From: Natronococcus sp. AD-5
Lineage (GTDB): Archaea; Halobacteriota; Halobacteria; Halobacteriales; Natrialbaceae
DNA length: 64,000 nt
NCBI RefSeq assembly: GCF_030734285.1
Contig: NZ_CP132294.1
Coordinates: forward strand, 682,001 to 746,000
Direction of reading: 5' to 3'
Within the stretch, counting starts at the first letter, position 1, and each line of letters opens with the position of its first letter. The position numbers and the translations under genes are program-made. The notes under the pieces were generated by a model that saw nothing but the letters and a program-made list of their open reading frames with translations, ran no database searches and was not told where the DNA came from. Shown here one piece after another: positions 7,622 to 16,008 of the stretch.

Positions 7622-10165
7622 TCACCTCTGAACGTCGCCGGCGTCCTCCATCGCGTCCGGGGTCTCGGGTTCGACGCCCGCGAGCCGCATCGCGTTGCCC
7701 GTCACGCCGAGACTCATCCCCATGTCGCCGACGACGACCGCGTGAATCACGGTCACGATCCCGAACGGCGCGCCGGCCGCGAGCACTGCCTTGACGGCCA
7801 GGCTCGACCAGATGTTCTGTTGAATGACGCCGTTCGCCTTGCGCGAGAGGTCGTAGAGGTACGGCAGCCGGGTGAGGTCGTCGCCCATCAGCGCGACGTC
7901 GGCCGTCTCGAGCGCGGTGTCCGTCCCCGCCGCGCCCATGGCGATGCCGACGCTGGCGGTCGCGAGCGCGGGCGCGTCGTTGATCCCGTCGCCGACCATC
8001 GCGACGCGGGCCTCGTCGGCCGTCTCGTACTCGGCCTCCAGTTCGCGGATCAACTCGAGTTTCTCGTCCGGCAGCAACTCGGCGTGGTACTCCTCGATCC
8101 CGACGTCCTCGGCGATGGCCCGCGCGGTGCCCTCGTTGTCGCCGGTGAGCATCACGACGCGGACGCCCTGCTCCTGTAGCCGCGAGACGGCCCACCGCGC
8201 TTCCGGCCGAACCCGATCCGCGACGCCGACGACGCCGATCGGTCCGTCCTCGGTGCCGACGATGACGACGGTTTTCCCCTCGGCCTGGAGGTCGGGTACG
8301 ACCTCGCTTACGACGTCGAGGCAGGCCTCGCGCTCGCACTGCGACTCGGCCTCGTAGCCCATCGACTCGAGCGTCAGCCCGCCGTCGGTGGTCGCGTGGA
8401 CGTGCGCCAGGTCCGCCAGCCCCTCGAAGAGCTCCGGCTTGCCGACGTAGTGGATGGTGCCGCCGACGTCGGCGCGGACGCCCTTCCCGGTCAGCGCCTC
8501 GAACGCCGAGACGTCGGGGTCGTCGGGCTCGAGCCCCCGCTCCTCGGCGTAGCCGACGATCGCCCGACCGATCGGGTGCTCGCTCCGGCGCTCAGCGGCG
8601 CCGGCGCGGCGGAGCACGTCCGCCTCGTCGGCGCCCTCGAGCGGGATGACGTCGGTCACGGAGAGGTTACCCGCGGTCAGCGTCCCCGTCTTGTCGACCG
8701 CGAGGACGTCGCTCTCGCCGACCGCCTCGAGGTGGCGACCGCCCTTGATCAGCACCCCGTTCTTGGCGGCGCTCGTGATTCCGGAGACGACGCTCACGGG
8801 AGTGGAGATGACGAACGCGCAGGGACAGGCGATGACGAGCAGCGTCAGCCCGCGCAGGAACCACGTGTCCCAGGCGGCGCCGACGAGCAGCGGCGGCAGC
8901 GCCGCGACGGCGAGTGCGAGGGCCACGACGATCGGCGTGTACACGTTCGCGAACCGGTCGACGAACTGCTCGCGTTTCGTCTGCTCGCGCTCGGCGTCTT
9001 CGACCAGCCGAACGATCCGCGCGATGGTCGAGTCGCTCGCCTCGCTCTCGACTTCGACCTCGAGGTAGCCCGATTCGGGGATCGTCCCGGCGTAGACCTC
9101 GTCGCCCTCGCCCTTGTCCGCGGGGACGCTCTCGCCCGTGATCGGCGCCTGATCGACCGCGCTCTCGCCCTCCAGGACGACCCCGTCGGCCGGGATCTTC
9201 TCGCCCGGCCGGACCACGACGACGTCGCCGATCTCGAGGTCGTCCGCCGGGACCGTCTCCTCGGAGCCGTCCTCGCGCCGAACCGTGGCGGCGTCCGGCG
9301 AGAGGTCCATGAGCTCTCGCAGCGAGTCGCGCGCGCGGTCCATCGAGAACCGCTCGAGCAGCTCGGCGACGCTGAAGAGGACCGCGAGCATCGCGCCCTC
9401 GAAGGGGTGGTAGGTCGCGACGCTCGCGACGATCCCGGCGCTCATCAGGAAGTCGATGTCGAGGCTCCGATTTCGCGCGGAGTAGTAGCCGTTCCGGAGG
9501 ATCGGCGCGCCGGCGACGGCCGCGGCCGCGACGAAGAGGGCGTGCGAGAGGCCGTACGGCTGGCCCGCGACCGCGCCGAGCGCCGGGTCGAGCGCGGGGA
9601 GGACGAACTCGAGAACCATCCCCGCCGTGACCAGGACGGCGCCGATTCCCGTCCCGACGGCTCGTCGGCTCCGCCAGACCGCCTCCGATTCGGCCATCGA
9701 GTTGCGCTCGTCCGCGATCGGCGTCGCCTCGTAGCCGGCGGACTCGATCGCCGCGGTGATCGTCTCGGGATCGGTTCCCGCGGCGCCCGTCACGGTAACT
9801 CGCCCCGTCGCGGGTCGCGTCTCGATGTCAGCGACACCGTCGACGTCGGCCAGCGCGTTCTCGACTTTCGTCGCGCAGGAGGGGCAGTCCATGTCGGGGA
9901 CCGAGACCGAGAGCTCGGCGCTCTCGGACTCGATCGCGTAGCCGGCCGCCCTGACGCGTTCGCGAACCGCCGACTCGCTCGTCAGCGTCGGATCGTACTC
10001 GACGACGAGGCGGCCGCTGGTCACCTGCGGCTCGAGGCGGCCGATCCCCTCGAGTCGCTCGACGCTGTTTCGCACCTTGCCGGCACAGGAGGGACAGTCC
10101 ATCTCGGGGACCCGCAACTCGAGGGTGCGACTCGAGCCCGGCGATTCGGTAGAGGGCTCGCTCAT
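7622..10165 (-). CDS. zntA: P1B-type heavy-metal ATPase, Zn/Cd type
   Basis: ATP-driven exporter of divalent heavy metals in the cytoplasmic membrane, about 847 residues. Two N-terminal metal-binding domains each carry MDCPSCAxKV. Then come the actuator loop ITGES, the membrane metal site CPC (IACPCAFVIS), the phosphorylation motif DKTGTLT, SEHPIG and the hinge GDGINDAPAL. The last membrane helix has an Asp (VVGDMGMSLGVTGNAMRL), the mark of Zn/Cd/Pb ATPases rather than the Met/Ser of copper pumps. The nucleotide domain has a small extra Cys pair (CEREAC). It lies 58 bp downstream of a Cys-rich regulator with a palindrome between them. ATG 10165 is chosen; a GTG lies one codon upstream. The substrate is inferred from motifs. 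Confidence 0.88.
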   Translation of the reverse strand: MSEPSTESPGSSRTLELRVPEMDCPSCAGKVRNSVERLEGIGRLEPQVTSGRLVVEYDPTLTSESAVRERVRAAGYAIESESAELSVSVPDMDCPSCATKVENALADVDGVADIETRPATGRVTVTGAAGTDPETITAAIESAGYEATPIADERNSMAESEAVWRSRRAVGTGIGAVLVTAGMVLEFVLPALDPALGAVAGQPYGLSHALFVAAAAVAGAPILRNGYYSARNRSLDIDFLMSAGIVASVATYHPFEGAMLAVLFSVAELLERFSMDRARDSLRELMDLSPDAATVRREDGSEETVPADDLEIGDVVVVRPGEKIPADGVVLEGESAVDQAPITGESVPADKGEGDEVYAGTIPESGYLEVEVESEASDSTIARIVRLVEDAEREQTKREQFVDRFANVYTPIVVALALAVAALPPLLVGAAWDTWFLRGLTLLVIACPCAFVISTPVSVVSGITSAAKNGVLIKGGRHLEAVGESDVLAVDKTGTLTAGNLSVTDVIPLEGADEADVLRRAGAAERRSEHPIGRAIVGYAEERGLEPDDPDVSAFEALTGKGVRADVGGTIHYVGKPELFEGLADLAHVHATTDGGLTLESMGYEAESQCEREACLDVVSEVVPDLQAEGKTVVIVGTEDGPIGVVGVADRVRPEARWAVSRLQEQGVRVVMLTGDNEGTARAIAEDVGIEEYHAELLPDEKLELIRELEAEYETADEARVAMVGDGINDAPALATASVGIAMGAAGTDTALETADVALMGDDLTRLPYLYDLSRKANGVIQQNIWSSLAVKAVLAAGAPFGIVTVIHAVVVGDMGMSLGVTGNAMRLAGVEPETPDAMEDAGDVQR

Positions 10166-10200
10166 CACGTCCCTGTAGACCCTCGACTGCTATACGGGTT

Positions 10201-10218
10201 ATTTGGCGTGCGCCAAAT
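10201..10218 (-). promoter_or_regulatory. Perfect palindrome upstream of the metal ATPase, candidate operator
   Basis: ATTTGGCG-TG-CGCCAAAT is a perfect 8-bp inverted repeat. It lies 6 bases past the stop codon of the regulator gene and 36-53 bases before the zntA ATG, just upstream of a weak TATA-like patch (CCGTATAG on the minus strand, near 10189-10196). That is where an archaeal activator or repressor would bind. A transcription terminator for the regulator gene is the alternative, but no T-tract follows. Confidence 0.5.
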
Positions 10219-10223
10219 CGAGA

Positions 10224-10985
10224 TCAGAGGGCGCCGCTCGCGCCGGCGGCCGCCAGCGTTTCGATCGACTCGTCCTCGGCGACGAACGTCGTCGCGAGAG
10301 CCGCCTCGGCGCGCCGCAGTCGGTAGGAGAGGGTCGACCGCGGAACCTCCAGTCGATCGGCGAGTTCCGAGAGTTCGATCCGTCGCGGCGTCTCGTAGTA
10401 GCCGTGTTCGACGGCCGCCCGCAGCGCCTCGCGCTGCTCGGCGGGCAGCGAGTCGTCGGGATCGACGCTGTGGCGGTTCGGATCGAGTTCCGTCAGCCGG
10501 AGCATCTCCATGCCCGTACACTCGCCGACTTCCTCGCCCAGCGCGTCGAAGAAGTCGTGAATCGGCGCGTCGCTGCCGAGCACGATCCGCCAGCGGTAGC
10601 GCCGCCCCTCCCGGTAGGTCTCGAACAGCAGGCCGTCCCCGAGGTACTCGAGCGCGACGTGGGGGACCGAGGTACAGACCTCCGTGCGGTCCCAGTAGGT
10701 GTAGACGACCAGCGTGTCGCTCGAGCGATCGAGCACCTGCGTCTCGCACTCGGCCCCGCAGTGGTCTTTCACCAGACAGTCGGCGAAGTAGTCCGCCGTC
10801 TCGTAGGCGGCCTCGAGCCTCGCGAGCGCGTCCTCGGGGCCGGTCGCGAGGTCGACGCGCCAGAGGCTGTCCGGGGAGACGTGACACGACAGCGATCGAA
10901 CCGAGGCGTCGGGATACGAGGCGAGCACGTCGGCGACCGGGTTCGTTCCCGGATCGTACTCGAGTGCGAAGACGAATTCTCTCAT
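10224..10985 (-). CDS. HTH_10 (bacterio-opsin-activator-type) regulator, likely metal-responsive
   Basis: Transcription regulator of about 253 residues. The C-terminal part (EQREALRAAVEHGYYETPR... STLSYRLRRAE) is the haloarchaeal HTH_10 domain of the Bat family. The N-terminal sensor domain is rich in Cys and His: SCHVSPD, ADCLVKDHCGAEC, VCTSVPH and ECTGMEM. Such clustering suits metal or thiol sensing. The gene is directly upstream of, and in the same direction as, the Zn/Cd ATPase, so it most likely controls that pump. ATG 10985 (MREFVFALEY) is chosen because upstream residues look non-coding. The DNA-binding family is confident; metal sensing is inferred. Confidence 0.8.
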   Translation of the reverse strand: MREFVFALEYDPGTNPVADVLASYPDASVRSLSCHVSPDSLWRVDLATGPEDALARLEAAYETADYFADCLVKDHCGAECETQVLDRSSDTLVVYTYWDRTEVCTSVPHVALEYLGDGLLFETYREGRRYRWRIVLGSDAPIHDFFDALGEEVGECTGMEMLRLTELDPNRHSVDPDDSLPAEQREALRAAVEHGYYETPRRIELSELADRLEVPRSTLSYRLRRAEAALATTFVAEDESIETLAAAGASGAL

Positions 10986-11053
10986 ACGACGAGTACGGGA
11001 TCGTGCGAAAAAGGGTTCTCGGTCGATCGCGTAGTGGCGGTAGTGATCTCGTC

Positions 11054-11563
11054 GTGATCGAGTGGTTTCGGGGACTGTGGGCGTTCTACCTCGCGTACAC
11101 AAAGACGGGAGTCCACGCGGCGGCGGCCGCGGGGCTGGCGATCTTCGGCCTGCTGATGTTCGTCAACGAGGCGTTCGTCGCCCTCGCGATCGCCTCTTAC
11201 GTGCTTCCTCCGGTGATCCTGTACGCCCTCGCGGACGACCCGGTCGAAGCGCACGTCCGGGACGAGAGTCCGGCGGAAGCGATGCTCGCTCGAGACGCCT
11301 CGAGACTCGCCAAGGAGACGACCACGGACGGCGGAGCGGGCGAGACGGATCGCGCGACTGCCGCCGACGCGGGCAGGTCGGCCGCCGATCTCGAGGATGG
11401 CGATACGGATTCGGATCGAGACGACGGCGATACCGATTCCGACAGCGACGACGGGGATACGGACTCGGACAGCGACGACGGAGACACCGATTCGGATACC
11501 GATGATGGCGACACCGATTCAGATAGCGACGACGGAGATACTGACTCCGACAGCGACAGTTGA
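11054..11563 (+). CDS. Small membrane protein with acidic Asp-Ser-Thr repeat tail
   Basis: A 169-residue protein starting at GTG 11054. Residues 1-60 hold two hydrophobic helices (HAAAAAGLAIFGLLMF and ALAIASYVLPPVILYAL), then a charged linker to residue 114. The rest is six copies of a nine-residue unit, DGDTDSDxD, ending at the stop. The tail carries a very large negative charge and is probably disordered; it may face the outside or bind cations. The membrane part resembles short haloarchaeal proteins of unknown function. The open frame continues far upstream, but that part is antisense to zntA and its regulator and is not coding. Confidence 0.65.
   Translation: MIEWFRGLWAFYLAYTKTGVHAAAAAGLAIFGLLMFVNEAFVALAIASYVLPPVILYALADDPVEAHVRDESPAEAMLARDASRLAKETTTDGGAGETDRATAADAGRSAADLEDGDTDSDRDDGDTDSDSDDGDTDSDSDDGDTDSDTDDGDTDSDSDDGDTDSDSDS
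11396..11557 (+). repeat. Six tandem 27-bp repeats encoding DGDTDSDxD
   Basis: The 162-bp stretch encodes six nine-residue units. Units differ mainly at third codon positions (GAT/GAC, ACC/ACG/ACT, TCC/TCG), and the eighth residue varies (Arg, Ser, Thr). The nucleotide copies have therefore diverged while the protein repeat has been kept. Confidence 0.85.
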
Positions 11564-11608
11564 GAGAGGATGTGGCTCGAGTAGCGAACCGACCTATATG
11601 GCCGGGAG

Positions 11609-11635
11609 CGCGGTCGGCGGAATCCGCCGACCGCG
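11609..11635. terminator. Perfect 12-bp hairpin downstream of the repeat-tail gene
   Basis: CGCGGTCGGCGG-AAT-CCGCCGACCGCG forms a perfect 12-bp stem with a three-base loop. It lies 46 bases after the stop of the membrane-protein gene, between convergent genes. It may terminate or stabilise the transcript. No T-run follows, so intrinsic termination by the usual archaeal T-stretch is not evident. Confidence 0.4.
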
Positions 11636-11774
11636 AGACCCGGGGAAGGGCAGGCGGTTACACCGTAATCGCCGCGAGCGCCGCAGGCGCGAGCGGGCTG
11701 ACGACTGACTCGAAGCGAGAGAAACGAGCGGAGAGGAAGAAGGAGTGCTTTTCATCGAAGTTTTGCCGAGCGTC

Positions 11775-11812
11775 GGCGAGACGTACGCCAGCTGTGCTGG
11801 CGCCGTCTCGCC
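11775..11812. terminator. Bulged hairpin after the acyl-CoA dehydrogenase stop
   Basis: Arms GGCGAGACG (11775-11783) and CGTCTCGCC (11804-11812) pair, and inside them GCCAGC (11787-11792) pairs with GCTGGC (11796-11801) around a TGT loop. It lies 25 bases beyond the stop codon of the minus-strand gene ending at 11837, between convergent genes. Termination or mRNA-end protection is likely but unproven. Confidence 0.4.
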
Positions 11813-11836
11813 AGAGCGCAGCGCAAAAGTTCGTCT

Positions 11837-12988
11837 CTAGAATCCTTTGCCGAGCATCTCGCGGGCGATGACGTTCTTCTGGATCTCGGTGGTTCCCTCG
11901 TAGATCTGGGTGATCTTGGCGTCGCGGTAGAACCGCTCGACGGGGAAGTCGTTGACGTAACCGGCGCCGCCGTGGACCTGAACGGCCTCGTCGGCGACCT
12001 CGACGGCGACGCGGGAGGCGTACTCCTTGGCCATCGAGGCGAGCTTGGTGATGTCCTCGCCCTGGTCGACCTTCCAGGCGGACTTGTAGGTCAGGTTGCG
12101 CGCGGCTTCGGTGTCCGTGGCCATCTCGGCGAGTTTGTGCTGGATGGCCTGGAACTCCGAGATCGACTGCCCGAACTGTTCGCGGTCCTGGGCGTACTCG
12201 AGGGCGGCGCGGGTGGCTCCCTTCGCGATGCCGACGCCCTGTGCGGCGACCGCGGTCCGGGTTTCGTCGAAGAACTGCATCTGCTGCATGAAGGCGGCGT
12301 CCTCGGTCCCGACGAGGTTCTCCTCGGGGACGCGGACGTCGTCGAAGATGAGCTCCGCGGTGTCGGAGGCGCGAATGCCGAGCTTGCCCGTGATCTTGTC
12401 GGCCTCGAAGCCGTCGCGGTCGGACTCGACGATGATCTGGCTGAAGCCGTTGTAGCGGCCCTCGGCGTCCGGGTTGGTCTTACAGAGCACGACGAAGAAG
12501 TCGCCGATACTGCCGTTGGTGATCCACATCTTGTTGCCGTTGATCACCCACTCGTCGCCGTCCTTCTCGGCCTCCGTCGAGACCGACGAGACGTCGGAGC
12601 CGGTGTCCGGTTCGGAGATCGCCGCGCCGGAGATCTTCTCGCCCATCGCGACGGGCTCTAAGAAGCGCTCCTTCTGATCCTCGGTCCCGAAGTTCATGAT
12701 CGCCTCGCAGCCGAAGGAGGTCGAGACGATCGAGAGGGCGATGCCGGGATCGTAGGAGAACAGCTCCTCCGTGATGATCGCGGTGTCGAGGATCGAGTAG
12801 CCGGCGCCGCCGTAGTCCATCGGGATGTAGGCGCCGGTCAGGCCCATCTCCGCGGCCTTGTCGATGATCTCGTGGGGGTACTTCTCTTCCTCGTCGTACT
12901 CCTGGGCGACGGGGACGATTTCGTTCTCCGCGAACCGAGTGATCTCGTCGCGGATCTGCTGTTGTTCTTCGGTGAGACCGAATTCCAT
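11837..12988 (-). CDS. Acyl-CoA dehydrogenase
   Basis: FAD enzyme for the first step of beta-oxidation, converting acyl-CoA to trans-2-enoyl-CoA and passing electrons to ETF. It has 383 residues, the normal length. Typical segments are SEPDTGSDVSS (FAD/substrate contact), WITNGS, DREQFGQSISEFQAIQHKLA, VQVHGGAGY and the catalytic-loop region QIYEGTTEIQKN, whose Glu is the usual base. It is divergent from the HBD-ECH fusion gene across a 115-bp shared promoter region, so the two catalyse consecutive steps and are probably co-regulated. Chain-length preference cannot be read from the sequence. Confidence 0.93.
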   Translation of the reverse strand: MEFGLTEEQQQIRDEITRFAENEIVPVAQEYDEEEKYPHEIIDKAAEMGLTGAYIPMDYGGAGYSILDTAIITEELFSYDPGIALSIVSTSFGCEAIMNFGTEDQKERFLEPVAMGEKISGAAISEPDTGSDVSSVSTEAEKDGDEWVINGNKMWITNGSIGDFFVVLCKTNPDAEGRYNGFSQIIVESDRDGFEADKITGKLGIRASDTAELIFDDVRVPEENLVGTEDAAFMQQMQFFDETRTAVAAQGVGIAKGATRAALEYAQDREQFGQSISEFQAIQHKLAEMATDTEAARNLTYKSAWKVDQGEDITKLASMAKEYASRVAVEVADEAVQVHGGAGYVNDFPVERFYRDAKITQIYEGTTEIQKNVIAREMLGKGF

Positions 12989-13103
12989 AGACGATCGTTA
13001 TTTTTGGAGTGGTAAAGAGGTTTGTAACCGTGAGTAAACGGAACTATAGTTTTCTTTACTGGAGAGGGAAACGTTCAAACGGGTGTACGTTGCATAGGAA
13101 ACC
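12989..13103. promoter_or_regulatory. Shared divergent promoter of acyl-CoA dehydrogenase and HBD-ECH
   Basis: This 115-bp region between two divergent beta-oxidation genes is AT-rich compared with its surroundings (TTATTTTTGG near 13000, AACTATAGTTTTCTTTA near 13044-13060). Promoters for both directions must lie here. The short inverted repeat CCGT-N6-ACGG near 13028 could bind a regulator, but this is weak evidence. Confidence 0.5.
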
Positions 13104-15083
13104 ATGGAGATCGACGATATCAACACCATCGCAGTTCTTGGAGCGGGTAACATGGGTCACGGTATCGCGGAGGTCGCCGCGATGGCCGGCTACGACGTCA
13201 ACATGCGCGACATCAAAGACGAATTCGTCCAGGACGGCTACGAGCAGATCGAGTGGTCGCTGAACAAACTCGCCGAGAACGATCAGCTCTCCGAAGACGC
13301 CGCCGACGCCGCCCTCGAGCGCGTGACGCCGCTGGTCGACATGGAGGAGGCCTGCGGCAACGCCGACGTCGTCATCGAGGCCGTTCCCGAGAAGATGGAG
13401 ATCAAGCGGGACGTCTACGAGGAACTCGAGGAAGCCGCGCCCGACCGCGCGATCTTCGCGACGAACACCTCGAGCCTCTCGATCACGAACCTGGCCGAGT
13501 TCACCGACCGTCCCGGCCGGTTCTGCGGGATGCACTTCTTCAACCCGCCGGTCCGGATGCCGCTCGTCGAAGTGATCTCGGGCGCCGAGACCGACGAGGA
13601 GACGCTGGACCTGATCGAGGGCCTCGCCGAAGACTTCGAGAAGTCGCCCGTGCGCGTCCACAAGGACTCGCCCGGCTTCATCGTCAACCGCATCCTCGTG
13701 CCCCTGATGAACGAGGCCTGCTGGCTCGTCCACGAGGACGAGGCGACGGTCGCCGAAGTCGACTCGACGACGAAGTACGGCATGGGCCTCCCGATGGGCT
13801 CGTTCGAACTGGGCGACCAGGTCGGCAACGACGTCAGCTACCACGTCCTCGACTACATGCACGAGGTGCTCGGCGAGGCCTACGAACCGTGTCCGTTCCT
13901 CGAGCGGAAGGTCGAGAACGAGGAACTCGGCAAGAAGACCGGCAAGGGCTTCTACGACTACGAGGACGGCGACGGCGTCGACATCCCGACCGACGAGCAG
14001 TCCGAGCTCGTCGAGAGGCGCCTCGTCGCCTCGATGGCCAACGAGGCCGCCAAGCTGATCGGCGGCGACGTCGCCCCGCCGGAGTCGATCGACGAGGCGA
14101 CGAAGCTCGGCGCCGGCTTCCCGGACGGGCCCGTCAAGGTCGTCGACGAGTTCGGCCTCGAGAACGCACTCGAGGCGCTCGAGGAGGCCCACGAGAAGAC
14201 GGGCCACGAGCGCTACGAGCCCGCCGACTACCTGCAGGAACGCGCCGAGGAGGTCGGCTCGTTCTACGAGGCCGACGAGGTCGAAGGCGAGGGCCTCGAA
14301 TTCGACGCCGTCCGCGTCGAGTACCCCGGCGAGATGGTCGGCCACATCGTGCTCGACCGGCCGCACCGCATGAACACCATCAGCGCCGAACTGCTCGACG
14401 AGCTCTCGGAGGCGGTCGACATCCTCGAGGACGACGACGAGGTCCGCGCGATCCTCATCACGGGCGAGGGTGACAAGGCCTTCTCCGCCGGTGCCGACGT
14501 CCAGAGCATGGCCGCAGGCGGTGCGGACCCGCTCGGGGCCGTCGAACTCTCGAAGAAGGGCCAGTCCACGTTCGGCAAACTCGAGTCCTCCGAGCTGCCG
14601 GTCGTCGCGGGCATCGACGGCTACTGCCTCGGCGGCGGGATGGAGCTGTCGACCTGCGCCGACATCCGCGTCGCGAGCGAGCGCTCGGAGTTCGGTCAGC
14701 CCGAACTCGACCTCGGCCTGATCCCCGGCTGGGGCGGCACCCAGCGACTCGCGAACGTCGTCGGCGAGGGGCCGGCGAAGGAGATCATCCTCACCGCCGA
14801 GCGCTACGAGGCCGACGAGATGAAGCACTTCGGCTTCGTCAGCGACGTCGTCGACAACGACGACCTCGAGGAGCGAGCGTTCGAACTGGCCGCCGATCTC
14901 GCCGACGGCCCGCCGATCGCGACGAAGTACACCAAGCGCGCGATGCTCGCCGGCCGCCACGACACCGACGCCGGCCTCGAGTACGAGGCCGCCGCGTTCG
15001 GACAGCTGATGGCGACCGACGACCTCATGGAGGGCATCACGGCCTTTATGGGCGACGGGGAGCCGGACTTCCAGGGGAAGTAA
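13104..15083 (+). CDS. 3-hydroxyacyl-CoA dehydrogenase / enoyl-CoA hydratase fusion
   Basis: Bifunctional beta-oxidation enzyme of 659 residues. The N-terminal half is a 3-hydroxyacyl-CoA dehydrogenase with the NAD motif VLGAGNMGHGIAEVA and the segment NPPVRMPLVEVI. The C-terminal half, from about residue 400, is a crotonase-fold hydratase: GEGDKAFSAGAD (oxyanion region), DGYCLGGGMELS and FGQPELDLGLIPGWGGTQRL with the two catalytic Glu positions. The order HCDH-then-hydratase is opposite to bacterial FadB and common in haloarchaea and Sulfolobales. It pairs with the divergent acyl-CoA dehydrogenase. Both halves look intact. Confidence 0.93.
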   Translation: MEIDDINTIAVLGAGNMGHGIAEVAAMAGYDVNMRDIKDEFVQDGYEQIEWSLNKLAENDQLSEDAADAALERVTPLVDMEEACGNADVVIEAVPEKMEIKRDVYEELEEAAPDRAIFATNTSSLSITNLAEFTDRPGRFCGMHFFNPPVRMPLVEVISGAETDEETLDLIEGLAEDFEKSPVRVHKDSPGFIVNRILVPLMNEACWLVHEDEATVAEVDSTTKYGMGLPMGSFELGDQVGNDVSYHVLDYMHEVLGEAYEPCPFLERKVENEELGKKTGKGFYDYEDGDGVDIPTDEQSELVERRLVASMANEAAKLIGGDVAPPESIDEATKLGAGFPDGPVKVVDEFGLENALEALEEAHEKTGHERYEPADYLQERAEEVGSFYEADEVEGEGLEFDAVRVEYPGEMVGHIVLDRPHRMNTISAELLDELSEAVDILEDDDEVRAILITGEGDKAFSAGADVQSMAAGGADPLGAVELSKKGQSTFGKLESSELPVVAGIDGYCLGGGMELSTCADIRVASERSEFGQPELDLGLIPGWGGTQRLANVVGEGPAKEIILTAERYEADEMKHFGFVSDVVDNDDLEERAFELAADLADGPPIATKYTKRAMLAGRHDTDAGLEYEAAAFGQLMATDDLMEGITAFMGDGEPDFQGK

Positions 15084-15327
15084 GGCGACCGTCGAACGAC
15101 GAGCGGAGCGAGTCGTTCGGAACGGGGTCGGGATTCGAGAGGCGCCGGCCGCGTCGCGGAACCGATAGTCGAACGTGAACGGCCGAGACTGTCGATCGAA
15201 ATCCGTCCGAGATTCGCGCTCCGACTCGATGCGTAGATTCGACGAACCGGCCTCTGGTAGGCAATTTTACACGTCGTCGCGAAATTTATCACAACGCGGA
15301 ACTATCTATAAACCGTGTCTGTAACCG

Positions 15328-15924
15328 ATGATGGAAACGGAAGGCGATCGGATGGGTGACGAGCAGACCGTGCTCGTCGTCGACGACGAGTCGCAGCTTG
15401 CGGACCTCTTTGCGACGTGGCTCACCTCGAACTGGACGACGGAGACGGCCTACGACGGGACGGAAGCGCTCGAGAAAATGGACGCGGCGGTCGACGTCGT
15501 TCTCCTGGACCGCCGGATGCCGGGGCTCTCCGGCGACGACGTCCTCGAGAAGGTCCGTGCGCAGGGGTACGGCTGCCGCGTCATCATGGTGACGGCGGTC
15601 GATCCCGACTTCGACATCATCGAGATGGGGTTCGACGACTACCTCGTCAAGCCCGTCTCGAAGAACGAACTCCTCGAACTGGTCGCGGAGGTCGCCGGCC
15701 GCTCGGAGTACGAGTCGGCCATCCGGGACTACTACGCGCTCGTCTCGAAGAAAGCGTTACTCGAGTCCGAGAAGGGAGACCACGAACTCGCGGACAGCGA
15801 CGAGTACCGGGACCTCCGTGAGCGGATCGAGGATCTCGAGCAGCGTCTCGACGAGACGGTCGGCGAACTATCGACGCACGACGAGTTCGTCGGCGCGTTC
15901 GAGGACCTCCGGTCCGAATACTGA
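15328..15924 (+). CDS. HalX-domain response regulator
   Basis: Cytoplasmic signalling protein of 198 residues. A receiver domain occupies about residues 10-125: acidic pair VVDDES, phospho-acceptor Asp in VLLDRRMPG, switch Thr in MVTAVD and Lys in LVKPVS. The C-terminal part (YYALVSKKALLESEK... LEQRLDETVGEL) is a HalX domain, partly coiled coil. It has no DNA-binding domain, so output is probably through protein contact. No histidine kinase gene adjoins it. The first of two adjacent ATGs (15328) is used; an ATG at 15352 would also keep the receiver whole. A TATA-like CTATAAA lies near 15307. Confidence 0.88.
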   Translation: MMETEGDRMGDEQTVLVVDDESQLADLFATWLTSNWTTETAYDGTEALEKMDAAVDVVLLDRRMPGLSGDDVLEKVRAQGYGCRVIMVTAVDPDFDIIEMGFDDYLVKPVSKNELLELVAEVAGRSEYESAIRDYYALVSKKALLESEKGDHELADSDEYRDLRERIEDLEQRLDETVGELSTHDEFVGAFEDLRSEY

Positions 15925-16008
15925 TCCGTCGCTACCCGACGGATCCCGACGCGCGCCGCTCGTCCCCGGCAGCCGCCTTTCGTTTTGCTCGAACGGTACC
16001 GCGCTCGA

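Noticed and set aside
8396-11053. Long open plus-strand frame running into the acidic-repeat gene
   Set aside because: It lies antisense to zntA and its regulator and shows no family motif. Only the part after GTG 11054 has a membrane-protein pattern not opposed by another gene.
11396-11557. Tandem repeat considered as a CRISPR array
   Set aside because: Units are contiguous, 27 bp, in frame and without spacers; they encode a peptide repeat.
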